Positions 1-6,267 are shown, counted from the first letter of the stretch. The stretch is 9,629 nucleotides of DNA from an uncultured bacterium (GCA_938003565.1 CALKYB010000242.1:1-9629), one strand, 5' to 3'. A program made the numbers and translations. Notes: a model not told the origin generated them from the letters alone.

Positions 1-551
1 TCCGGCCCCCCAGGGTAAGGAAGTCCTAGAAGGGTTGCTGATTTATCAAAAGCCTCTCCTGCTGCATCATCTTCCGTTTCCGCCACGATCTGATAATCTC
101 TAAATGCCTTAGCCAAGACCAAAACAGTGTGGCCACCTGAAACCAAAAGAACTAACCTAGGATACTCAGCCTCTCCCCCACCTGGCTCTAACTCATGAGC
201 ATATAAATGGCCCTCGAGGTGATTAATTCCATGAAGTGGAATCTTCAGGCCCCAAGCCAAAGTCCTTGCCCAGGATATTCCAACCAGAAGACAAACCTTT
301 AATCCAGGACCTCGAGTAACGGCGATAGCTGTTAAATCGCTATAGGCAATTTCTGCCTCGCTAAGAGCCGCTTCTGCAATAATTGGCAAGGCAGTTACAT
401 GTTGGCGAGCTGCCAACTCAGGCACTACTCCTCCATAGGGAGAATGTGCCTCTACTTGAGAAGAAACAACACTGGACAACAAAGTTCCGTCCTTCGGGTT
501 GAGGATAGCCACAGCTGTTTCATCACAACTAGTTTCAACTGCAAGTAACAA
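1..551 (-). CDS. tsaD: tRNA N6-adenosine threonylcarbamoyltransferase TsaD (partial, C-terminus off the left edge)
   Basis: The visible 183 residues are the N-terminal half of TsaD (Kae1/Gcp family, normally about 340 residues). This enzyme transfers threonylcarbamoyl from TC-AMP to A37 of ANN-reading tRNAs in the cytoplasm, working with TsaB and TsaE. Visible landmarks are the opening VETSCDET (residues 5-12), GGVVPELAARQH (40-51), the metal-binding HLEGH (111-115), VSGGHT (137-142), GEAFDK (165-170) and LPYPGGP at the edge. No ATG is available. I chose the TTG at 549-551 because GGGAG (557-561) lies 5 nt upstream and the resulting MLLAVETS matches the usual family start; an ATT just upstream is the alternative. 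The gene follows the cytochrome gene by 29 nt and probably shares its transcript. Oddity: the usual GPGL-x-G-(A/S) loop reads GPGLKVC (81-87), so a normally conserved glycine is valine. Confidence 0.95.
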   Translation of the reverse strand, partial: MLLAVETSCDETAVAILNPKDGTLLSSVVSSQVEAHSPYGGVVPELAARQHVTALPIIAEAALSEAEIAYSDLTAIAVTRGPGLKVCLLVGISWARTLAWGLKIPLHGINHLEGHLYAHELEPGGGEAEYPRLVLLVSGGHTVLVLAKAFRDYQIVAETEDDAAGEAFDKSATLLGLPYPGGP

Positions 552-580
552 AATATCTCCCGATCTTGATTAGGGGTGAA

Positions 581-1513
581 CTACGGCTCTAAGGACAACA
601 AATAATCGGCAAGAAGATTCTTATCCTTTGCCGTAAAGTTAGCAAAATAGGGCCATGGGCACCAAACCTTCGCTACAACACTTCCACCAGGAACCGCACC
701 GGAACTTAAAAACTTCAACAACGAATCCTTATCCCAGACTTGAGAATTTTTAAGGCGAACATTGGGCCCCTTAACAGGAAAAGAGAAATCTTCTCGGGCC
801 CCTGGTAACCTCTGGACACTGTCTAAAAGGCTCTCATCAAGGCCAGAAAATGCTTTATCGCTTCCCAACATCCGCTCTTCTGGGGTATGGCAGGCTTTAC
901 AGTTGCTAACACTATTGGCGAGATACTCACCCCTTCTCGTCTCCGGAGGAGTGGTAGTATAGCCTTTGGAAGTCACTTTGGAAGGGAATAAACTTCCCAC
1001 CAAAAGTTGTTTGCCCGTTTGAATACTATTCTCTGCTAGGTCATTCTCAACGGCTGTCGTTGATTTCAGATATACAGCAATAGCTCTTAAATCGGCGCTA
1101 CTAAGACCCGAGTAACCCAAGTGTGGACCACTTGCAATCTTCTTACCCCCTTGGGAGATAGAAGCTTTTAGGGCTCGAACAATCTCCCCGACACTCCAGT
1201 TACCAATACCAGTGTTTAAATCAGAGGTAATATTGGATGCTACTAATTTCCTGCCATTATCAGTTACAACTCTTCCCCCACTAAGTGGCGAATTTGGGTC
1301 TCCGGGATCATCCCCGTGACAACTTCCACAAGAGGCAACCGTAACCAAATACTTACCCTCTTTCGCCAATTTTTTTCTCAGCTTCGGATTAGAGATGTCC
1401 TGATATTTATGCCCATTTTCCCGATACTGTTTTTTGAAGCTGCACGCTCCAGCAACGAAAAGGTAGATCAAACAAACAGCCAATAATGAGACACGCCAAG
1501 AGGCTCTAGTCAT
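581..1513 (-). CDS. Exported diheme-type cytochrome c, possible lipoprotein, without canonical axial Met
   Basis: This 310-residue protein has an N-terminal hydrophobic export segment (about 8-23) ending in VAGAC (C24), a weak lipobox, so it may be a lipoprotein or an ordinary secreted protein. Two haem c attachment motifs are seen: CGSCH (62-66) and CKACH (205-209). Each starts a cytochrome c domain that ends in a typical C-terminal helix (DLRAIAVYLKS, 141-151; NLLADYLLSLEP, 299-310). The NITSD...GIGNWS stretch (94-107) resembles diheme cytochromes that serve as electron-transfer subunits of periplasmic dehydrogenases. By family knowledge it should shuttle electrons in the periplasm; its partner is unknown. 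The only methionines are M1 and M215, so neither haem has an obvious axial Met. Where MPW-like motifs are expected stand G129-P-H131 and C285-P-W. The gene begins 7 nt after the HtrA stop and precedes tsaD by 29 nt. No well-spaced ribosome site is seen; AGAAG abuts the ATG. Confidence 0.85.
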   Translation of the reverse strand: MTRASWRVSLLAVCLIYLFVAGACSFKKQYRENGHKYQDISNPKLRKKLAKEGKYLVTVASCGSCHGDDPGDPNSPLSGGRVVTDNGRKLVASNITSDLNTGIGNWSVGEIVRALKASISQGGKKIASGPHLGYSGLSSADLRAIAVYLKSTTAVENDLAENSIQTGKQLLVGSLFPSKVTSKGYTTTPPETRRGEYLANSVSNCKACHTPEERMLGSDKAFSGLDESLLDSVQRLPGAREDFSFPVKGPNVRLKNSQVWDKDSLLKFLSSGAVPGGSVVAKVWCPWPYFANFTAKDKNLLADYLLSLEP

Positions 1514-1520
1514 CTTCTAA

Positions 1521-2987
1521 TTATTCATTCTTCAAAGTCATAAACAAAGTTCCTCCAGCCCGGTGAATTAAAAGCAACAATATATCACCGTCCTTAAAGC
1601 CTTTGGTCGACTTATAAAATTCTTTTGAACTTCGAACCTGCTTGCCAGCAACTTCAAGAATAACGTCTCCACGAGCTAATCCGGCTCGCTCCGCCGCACT
1701 ACCCGGTTGGACTCCGGTCACAACCACACCTTTTAGCTTATCGACATCTAAGGATTGAGAAATCTCGGGGGTCAAATCCTGCACTATTGCCCCGGTGGTA
1801 TTCTTAACCTTCTCCTCTACTACCTCAGGAGCCTTAATATCCTTTAGTTGCTCAATTGTAACATCAAGAGTTTTGAGTTTTCCATCACGGATTACTTCCA
1901 TCTCGACGACCTTGCCAATCTTTGTTTCTGCAACCATTAAAGGAAGTTGATCATTTTCAACTACTGGCTGTCCGTTAAACTTTACAATAATATCTCGCCG
2001 CTTTACTCCGGCACTTTCAGCCGGGCCACCGTCCATGACTTCTGCAACAAGGGCACCCTCAAGGCTATCCAAGCCCATCGCATCGGCTAGATCTGGGGTA
2101 ATGCTTTGAATCAAGACTCCCAGCCACCCGCGGGTAACTTTTCCATCCTGATGTAATTGCGAAACGATGCTTTTAACTAGGCTAATCGGGGTTGCAAAAC
2201 CTATTCCTATGTTAAATCCCCCTCCACCACCAAGTCGGCCAGGACTGTAGATTGCTGTGTTTACTCCCACAACCTCACCTCGAGAATTAAAGAGTGGCCC
2301 TCCGGAGTTACCTGGATTTATCGAAGCGTCTGTCTGGATAAAATCATCATACGGTCCCCCACCTGGCATTTTTCTGCCCAGAGCACTCACGATTCCAACT
2401 GTAGCAGTATGCCCCAAGCGAAAGGGGTTCCCAATCGCTATCACCCAATCACCTGGCCTTAGAGAATCACTTTTACCGAAAACAACCGGTTTCAATTTCT
2501 TTTTGACATTTACTTTAATCAAAGCCAGGTCAGTCTTGGCATCTCTACCCACGATCTTGGCCGTATAGGATTTTCGATCATCTTTGAAACTAATCTTAAT
2601 CTTATCAGCTTTCTCAACAACATGGTTGTTGGTGATAATATAACCTGATTCGGAGATCACAAAGCCACTACCTAAACTTCTAAATTCACGTTTAGGGCTA
2701 GCTTTTGGAGCTTGGGGTCCACGGAACAGTTGATTCAACAACTCCTGTTCGGCGTTATTACCTTTCTCTGTTCCCGAAATCGAAATATTGACAACAGACT
2801 GCCCCAAAGTATCTATAATCGGCGCAAAACTGGGCAATTTCATCTCTACAGGAGCAGAAGCTTCGGAAGAATCAATCCAAAGCTTTTTGTCCTTAGCAGC
2901 GACCGGAGAAACAAAACAAGTTAAAACACTTACCAATACTAAATATCTCACCACAAAGAATTCCGTATTTTTCATCATCCCTAGCAT
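1521..2987 (-). CDS. degQ: Periplasmic Do/DegQ-like serine protease (HtrA family)
   Basis: This 488-residue HtrA-family protease degrades or refolds misfolded exported proteins in the periplasm. The N-terminus has a signal peptide (hydrophobic about 11-27, probable cleavage after VAA at 29-31). The trypsin-like domain spans about 60-280 with the full catalytic triad: H122 in TNNHVV, D153 in TDLALIKV and S228 in GNSGGPL. Two PDZ domains follow, one beginning at RGWLGV (286-291) and running to about 380, the second about 398-484. Two PDZs and this length fit DegP/DegQ/MucD rather than the single-PDZ DegS. The segment between the first strand and the catalytic core (about 70-104) is short, closer to DegQ than to DegP. 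M1 is used as start, but M4 and M5 are possible and no convincing ribosome site precedes M1. It lies 120 nt after the DUF1844 gene, with a hairpin in the gap, and 7 nt before the cytochrome gene. The symbol is by type; orthology to E. coli degQ is not shown. Confidence 0.95.
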   Translation of the reverse strand: MLGMMKNTEFFVVRYLVLVSVLTCFVSPVAAKDKKLWIDSSEASAPVEMKLPSFAPIIDTLGQSVVNISISGTEKGNNAEQELLNQLFRGPQAPKASPKREFRSLGSGFVISESGYIITNNHVVEKADKIKISFKDDRKSYTAKIVGRDAKTDLALIKVNVKKKLKPVVFGKSDSLRPGDWVIAIGNPFRLGHTATVGIVSALGRKMPGGGPYDDFIQTDASINPGNSGGPLFNSRGEVVGVNTAIYSPGRLGGGGGFNIGIGFATPISLVKSIVSQLHQDGKVTRGWLGVLIQSITPDLADAMGLDSLEGALVAEVMDGGPAESAGVKRRDIIVKFNGQPVVENDQLPLMVAETKIGKVVEMEVIRDGKLKTLDVTIEQLKDIKAPEVVEEKVKNTTGAIVQDLTPEISQSLDVDKLKGVVVTGVQPGSAAERAGLARGDVILEVAGKQVRSSKEFYKSTKGFKDGDILLLLIHRAGGTLFMTLKNE

Positions 2988-3033
2988 ATTAAAAAGTCTT
3001 AATTAAATTGAAACTACTTACCCAAGCAGGCTA

Positions 3034-3062
3034 GCATCTCACAAATATTTAGTTTGAGACGC
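3034..3062 (-). promoter_or_regulatory. Hairpin in the leader of the HtrA gene
   Basis: In minus-strand RNA, GCGUCUCA (3062-3055) pairs with UGAGAUGC (3041-3034), giving eight pairs including one G-U wobble around a 13-nt AU-rich loop. It lies between the DUF1844 stop (3108) and the HtrA start (2987). The sequence after the hairpin (UAGCCUGCUUGGG) is not a U-tract, so a leader or regulatory structure is as likely as a terminator. I see no clear sigma-70 promoter in this 120-nt gap. Confidence 0.35.
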
Positions 3063-3107
3063 AAAACCTCAGAAAATATTTAAAAGAAATTTTACAAAGA
3101 AGTCATT

Positions 3108-3668
3108 CTAAGTATTCTCTTTAGAGCTTTTGACAAACTCCATTCTTAATCCTGCTAAGGCCTCTTTGACCAATCTCTCTTCATCTGAAGTCAGATTACC
3201 CTTAGTCTTCTCTTCTAAAATCGCAATAGTATCGATAGTTTGACGAGCCCCTTCAATATTTACATTCATTTTCCCAGTATATGGATCCTCAACCTTCCCA
3301 AGCAGAATAAATGCTTGATGGGCAAGCCCCATAACGAACGTGGAAAAATTCAATGTAGAGGCTGAATACTGCTCCTGCTCAGTACCGCTAGTTTCTTCTG
3401 GTTTGGGTTTTACAGATTCCTTCATTTCTTTTCCTTTAGAATTGGATTCCTCTCTACTATTAGTAAGCTCTGTCTCAGGCTTCGAATTTAGTACAGGTTT
3501 CTCTACCGATGAGCGAGGCGTAGCTTTTGTACTACCATCTACAATTCCATCTGCTGGAGAATTGCGTTGATTAGCTGCCCCATCCTTGAGCTCACCCTCT
3601 TCATTAAAGCGGCGGCGATCAACTACTTTGAGTGCCGACTCATCAGCTCTCTCTTCTTCAGAACTCAT
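3108..3668 (-). CDS. DUF1844-domain protein with a long disordered N-terminus
   Basis: This 186-residue cytoplasmic protein has no signal peptide. The C-terminal part (about 103-180) matches DUF1844. Recognisable segments are FSTFVMGLAHQAFILLG (108-124), VEDPYTG (126-132), NIEGARQTIDTIAILEEKT (137-155) and GNLTSDEE (157-164). This is a small, predicted alpha-helical domain of unknown function, widespread in deltaproteobacteria-like, acidobacterial and planctomycete genomes. The N-terminus opens with VVDRRRFNEEGE (15-26), which commonly accompanies this domain. Residues about 27-100 are rich in Ser, Glu, Lys and Pro, with low complexity, and look disordered. The ATG at 3666-3668 has TGGA about 8 nt upstream as a modest ribosome site. 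The gene is divergent from the PhnP-like gene across a 307-nt region and lies upstream of the HtrA gene on the same strand. No catalytic residues can be named. Confidence 0.85.
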   Translation of the reverse strand: MSSEEERADESALKVVDRRRFNEEGELKDGAANQRNSPADGIVDGSTKATPRSSVEKPVLNSKPETELTNSREESNSKGKEMKESVKPKPEETSGTEQEQYSASTLNFSTFVMGLAHQAFILLGKVEDPYTGKMNVNIEGARQTIDTIAILEEKTKGNLTSDEERLVKEALAGLRMEFVKSSKENT

Positions 3669-3834
3669 TACTTAAATCCAGTTAACTTAAAACAATAAAA
3701 TAGCTTACAAGGTCAACTTCTAATAAGGCCAACAAATATCGGTCCTGCGAAATCTACCTTTATATAAGCTTAAGCATAGGCTACAACCTACAATATATGA
3801 CCTGGGTCCAAGTATAAATATCCCTGTTTCCCAA

Positions 3835-3848
3835 GACGGGCGACCGTC
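3835..3848 (+). promoter_or_regulatory. Short GC-rich hairpin with GNRA-type tetraloop
   Basis: GACGG (3835-3839), loop GCGA (3840-3843) and CCGTC (3844-3848) form a perfect 5-bp stem; read as plus-strand RNA the loop is a GNRA tetraloop. TCCCAA (3829-3834) and TTGGGA (3883-3888) could close an outer stem around it. No U-tract follows, so it is not an intrinsic terminator. It may be part of a structured leader or small RNA; transcription is not shown. Confidence 0.35.
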
Positions 3849-3913
3849 ATAATATAGCCCTTAGCAATAAACTAAACAACAGTTGGGAGCGACGAGCTGA
3901 GTGTTTTAGCAAA

Positions 3914-3940
3914 GGCAATAATTGCCAAGTAAATTACTTG
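3914..3940. promoter_or_regulatory. Two overlapping perfect palindromes, candidate operator
   Basis: GGCAAT-A-ATTGCC (3914-3926) and CAAGTAA-A-TTACTTG (3926-3940) are two perfect odd-centred dyads sharing one base, with centres 13 bp apart (3920 and 3933). They end 35 bp before the ATG of the PhnP-like gene and overlap the only promoter-like hexamers I can propose for it. That placement suits a repressor binding as two dimers, but a nested RNA structure is also possible, since outer GCAA (3909-3912) pairs with TTGC (3938-3941 region). Confidence 0.4.
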
Positions 3941-3975
3941 CAAAATTCTAATTAGTCTACATTTCAGGGTTGAAT

Positions 3976-4833
3976 ATGAAAGTAACCATACTAGGCACCG
4001 GAACATCTACAGGAATCCCCGTCCCTGGGTGCAAATGCCGAGTTTGCACTTCAATTGAGCCTGTCAATAAGAGGCTTAGGTGCTCAGTTTATATACAATT
4101 TACCAAAGATGACATCGATCCCAATGCCCCTAAGATTCCGCCCGAACAAAATTATAATACTGACGATCAGGAAGATACAATTGGCAGCTGCTTAATTGAT
4201 ACCTCCACGGACTTGCGTCAACAAGCCCTAAGAGCAGAGATCACAGATGTTCGTTCAGTACTCTATACCCACGCACATGCGGACCATTGTCATGGTATTG
4301 ACGACGTAAGAGTATTTAATTTTATTCATGGGAAGCGAATTCCAGTATACAGTTCCCGAGGTGTTGTTGATGAGCTAGAGGATAAATTCGCATATGTTTT
4401 TAAAGATGATCCGAACTATCAAGGAGGAGCGACTGCAAAGTTGGACCTTTTCCCGATCAAAGCTGGAGAGCCTTTTTATCTATTTGGAGTAAAAGTAATA
4501 CCTATCCCCATTCTCCATGGGAAACAGGAAATATTTGGATATCGCTTTGGCAATTTCGCTTACCTAACAGACTGCTCCGAAATACCTAAGAAGAGTTACT
4601 GCTTACTTGAGAACTTAGAAATTTTGATTCTTGATGGTCTGCGCTACGACCCTCACCCGACCCACCTAAGTCTTGATCAAGCAATTCAAGAGGTAGCAAA
4701 GATAAAGCCTAAACAAACCTGGCTGACTCACATTTCACACGATGTCGACCACAATCAGGGGAATAAATATTTGCGAGAAAATTCTGATTATTCAATTGCC
4801 CTATCCTGGGATGGTCAAACTCTAAGTTTATAA
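3976..4833 (+). CDS. PhnP-like metallo-beta-lactamase-fold hydrolase
   Basis: This 285-residue cytoplasmic metallohydrolase belongs to the MBL-fold group that includes PhnP, the cyclic ribose-phosphate phosphodiesterase. It opens with KVTILGTGTSTGIPVPGC. The signature HAHADH (99-104) gives H99, H101, D103 and H104 as metal ligands, with further candidates H181 (ILHG), D199 (LTDCS) and H252 (LTHISHD). C19, C21 and C24 with H230 (PTHLS) match the structural zinc site (three Cys and one His) known in E. coli PhnP. An acidic insert lies at about 43-68. I chose the ATG at 3976-3978 because CAGGG lies 6 nt upstream; the TTG at 3970 is too close to that site. It is the only plus-strand gene and stands alone, convergent with ispD. 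No phosphonate lyase gene is visible, so the true substrate is open and a phnP symbol is withheld. Confidence 0.88.
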   Translation: MKVTILGTGTSTGIPVPGCKCRVCTSIEPVNKRLRCSVYIQFTKDDIDPNAPKIPPEQNYNTDDQEDTIGSCLIDTSTDLRQQALRAEITDVRSVLYTHAHADHCHGIDDVRVFNFIHGKRIPVYSSRGVVDELEDKFAYVFKDDPNYQGGATAKLDLFPIKAGEPFYLFGVKVIPIPILHGKQEIFGYRFGNFAYLTDCSEIPKKSYCLLENLEILILDGLRYDPHPTHLSLDQAIQEVAKIKPKQTWLTHISHDVDHNQGNKYLRENSDYSIALSWDGQTLSL

Positions 4834-4859
4834 AACCTTATAACCGCTACCGAGCAAAC

Positions 4860-4882
4860 AAAGATTTCTCTGCAGAATCTTT
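4860..4882. terminator. Dyad between convergent genes, candidate two-way terminator
   Basis: AAAGATT (4860-4866) and AATCTTT (4876-4882) are perfect inverted arms around a 9-nt centre containing CTGCAG. It sits in the 81-nt gap between the stops of the convergent PhnP-like gene (4833) and ispD (4915). Read on the minus strand it is followed by a T-rich tail (TTTGTTTG overlapping the arm); on the plus strand the tail is TAACTTT. The stem is AT-rich and weak, so the call rests mostly on position. Confidence 0.45.
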
Positions 4883-4914
4883 AACTTTCACCCAATTGAA
4901 ATACTACCGATATC

Positions 4915-5628
4915 TCATTTGGTCTTGGCATAGAGGCCCTTAAGCAGCTCTAAATCTCCAGCATCGGTCAGTTTAATATTAGTCGAAGATCCCCTAACTA
5001 TCGCCACAGGATAACCAGCAAACTCCACCAATGAACTTTCATCAGTGCCACTATATTGCGCTTTGCTCGCTTTCTCCAGGGAATCTAGCAATATTTCTAT
5101 AGAAAATACTTGGGGTGTTTGTGCAAGCCACACCTTACTTCGATCAATGGTTGACTCGACATTTTCGCCTTCAGTGAGCTTAACCGTAGATGTAGCCGGA
5201 CATGCTAAAATGGCTGCTCCTGTCGCAAAAGCTTTTTGACAGACCTGGTCAATATCAACTTTTGGACACATGGGCCTAGCCCCATCATGCACTAGTATGA
5301 AATCGGGGTCCTTACCTAAAGACTCTATAGCCCTCAAAACAGACTCTTGGCGGGTGGCACCTCCAGAAACTAAGTGAACCGAAGCAGACTTACAAAAGGT
5401 TTCGACCAAATTTTGGATAGGTTCTCTATCTTGCTCCCGTATAGCTAGAGTTAAACTCTGACAATACTCAGACTCTAGGAGAGCAAGCATGGCCTCTGCT
5501 AACACAGGCCTACCAGAGGGAAGCTCTATAAATAGTTTTGATTCCCCAGCGCCCGCGCCACTACCAACCATGCGCTCACCCGACCCTGCGCACGGAACTA
5601 CTGCAGCTAGGGAAGGAAATGTCGACAT
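4915..5628 (-). CDS. ispD: 2-C-methyl-D-erythritol 4-phosphate cytidylyltransferase IspD
   Basis: IspD joins CTP and MEP to give CDP-methylerythritol, the third step of the MEP (non-mevalonate) isoprenoid pathway, in the cytoplasm. The 237-residue length is normal. Motifs are VVPCAGSGERM (10-20) and SKLFIEL (30-36), the glycine-rich CTP loop and its lysine; VSGGATRQESV (87-97); VHDGARP (113-119); ATSTVK (145-150); STIDRSKVWLAQTPQVF (159-175); and GTDESSLVE (194-202). Between the first two motifs there is a Gly/Ala/Ser-rich stretch (21-29) slightly longer than in many homologues. The ATG at 5626-5628 lies 31 nt after the carD stop, with no clear ribosome site, so translation may depend on readthrough from carD. 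IspF, often next to or fused with IspD, is absent here; the next gene downstream is on the opposite strand. Confidence 0.96.
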   Translation of the reverse strand: MSTFPSLAAVVPCAGSGERMVGSGAGAGESKLFIELPSGRPVLAEAMLALLESEYCQSLTLAIREQDREPIQNLVETFCKSASVHLVSGGATRQESVLRAIESLGKDPDFILVHDGARPMCPKVDIDQVCQKAFATGAAILACPATSTVKLTEGENVESTIDRSKVWLAQTPQVFSIEILLDSLEKASKAQYSGTDESSLVEFAGYPVAIVRGSSTNIKLTDAGDLELLKGLYAKTK

Positions 5629-5659
5629 TTACAAACTAAAGATATGTAGATTATCGAAA

Positions 5660-6178
5660 CTACGCAGCGTGGCAGTCAAAGAGCTCGTTCAACTCGCTTA
5701 AGACAGCATCTTCTGTGCGTGATTTGGCAATTGATATTTCTTTCACCAATAGACCTTGGGCAGTGTCGAGCATCTTTCGCTCACCAAACGAGAGCTCCTT
5801 ATCACCTTTCAATACGGACAGATCACGTATCACTTTGGCAATTTCGTAAACAGAACCAGTTTTGATTTTTTGAGTATACTCTCTATGTCGTCTGTTCCAA
5901 GTTTGGGTATCCACTGTCACATTTCTGTCACGTAAGATATCGTAAACTTTGTCCACTGTCTTAGAATCAACAACTTTACGCAATCCGACGGTCTCGACAC
6001 GACTAAGCGGAATCATTATTTTCATACCAGTTTCAAGAACAGAAAGATGGTAAAAAGTGTGCTCAGAGCCAGCGACATTTTTCACTTCAATGGAGTCTAC
6101 AACAGCAACTCCGTGGGCTGGGTATACTACCTTATCCCCTTCGGAAAATTCGTATGTAGTCTTTTTTGCCTTAGCCAT
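5660..6178 (-). CDS. carD: CarD/CdnL-family RNA polymerase-binding transcription regulator
   Basis: This 172-residue protein has the two parts of the CarD/CdnL family. The N-terminal Tudor-like RNA polymerase interaction domain (about 9-68) holds FSEGDKVVYPAHGVAVV (11-27) and MIPLSRVETVGLRKV (55-69). The helical DNA-binding C-terminus (about 72-165) holds TWNRRHREY (93-101), where W94 matches the conserved tryptophan that wedges into DNA at the upstream edge of the promoter bubble, and YEIAKVIRDLSVL (111-123). Family members stabilise open complexes, notably at rRNA promoters, by contacting the RNA polymerase beta subunit; the TRCF-like N-terminus fits this. I chose the ATG at 6176-6178; an in-frame TTG at 6188-6190 with GAG 7 nt upstream would add four residues. 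It is preceded by two promoter-like sequences and followed by ispD at 31 nt, a pairing common in deltaproteobacteria-like genomes. Confidence 0.93.
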   Translation of the reverse strand: MAKAKKTTYEFSEGDKVVYPAHGVAVVDSIEVKNVAGSEHTFYHLSVLETGMKIMIPLSRVETVGLRKVVDSKTVDKVYDILRDRNVTVDTQTWNRRHREYTQKIKTGSVYEIAKVIRDLSVLKGDKELSFGERKMLDTAQGLLVKEISIAKSRTEDAVLSELNELFDCHAA

Positions 6179-6222
6179 ATGTAAACCCAAGATAATGCTC
6201 TGTTATAAAACTCTGAGATAAG

Positions 6223-6231
6223 ATTATATCA
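6223..6231 (-). promoter_or_regulatory. Extended -10 promoter, proximal promoter of carD
   Basis: The minus strand reads TGATATAAT, a perfect sigma-70 -10 hexamer (6228-6223) with the TG extension. No good -35 is seen at 17 bp, as is usual for extended -10 promoters. Transcription should start near 6216, about 38 nt before the carD ATG. Confidence 0.55.
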
Positions 6232-6248
6232 ATCAATTCAGAAAGATA

Positions 6249-6267
6249 GCGCTTCGTAAGAAGCTGC
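6249..6267 (-). terminator. Hairpin between the two carD promoters, possible terminator or attenuator
   Basis: GCTTC (6251-6255) and GAAGC (6260-6264) flank a 4-nt loop, and GC pairs extend it with one bulged T. It lies just after the rimI stop and in the first transcribed bases of the distal carD promoter. The minus-strand tail UAUCUUUCUG is only partly U-rich, so a weak terminator for the pheST-rimI transcript or an attenuator is possible. Confidence 0.3.

Larger units (their letters stand above)
3669..3975. other. Divergent intergenic region dense in inverted repeats
   Basis: This 307-nt gap separates the minus-strand DUF1844 gene from the plus-strand PhnP-like gene, so it should hold at least two promoters. 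I see no tRNA, known riboswitch consensus or worthwhile ORF in it. Dyads seen on the plus strand include a long-range pairing TTCCCAA (3828-3834) with TTGGGAG (3883-3889), enclosing GACGG-GCGA-CCGTC (3835-3848). There is also a GU-rich stem (3896-3901 with 3905-3910), two overlapping palindromes (3914-3940) and CTAATTAG (3948-3955). A weak plus-strand promoter reading is TTGCCA (3922-3927), a 19-bp spacer and TCTAAT (3947-3952), which would overlap the palindromes. Minus-strand promoter candidates (for example TATAAA near 3765) are poor. Confidence 0.5.

Noticed and set aside
2257..2568. Plus-strand open frame of 103 codons opposite the HtrA gene
   Set aside because: It is the antisense shadow of the conserved protease core, including the GNSGG region, with no recognisable protein features.
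3081..3094. TAAAA-GAAA-TTTTA hairpin downstream of the DUF1844 gene
   Set aside because: The stem contains only A-T pairs in an AT-rich spacer, so it is probably chance and too weak for a terminator.
3797..3817. Six-codon ATG frame as a possible leader peptide
   Set aside because: It is too short, has no ribosome site and is far from the PhnP-like start; chance expectation is high.
3669..3975. Possible tRNA or known riboswitch in the large intergenic region
   Set aside because: I found no T-arm GTTC-type motif, no cloverleaf and no match to the conserved cores of riboswitch classes I know. Only uncharacterised dyads remain.
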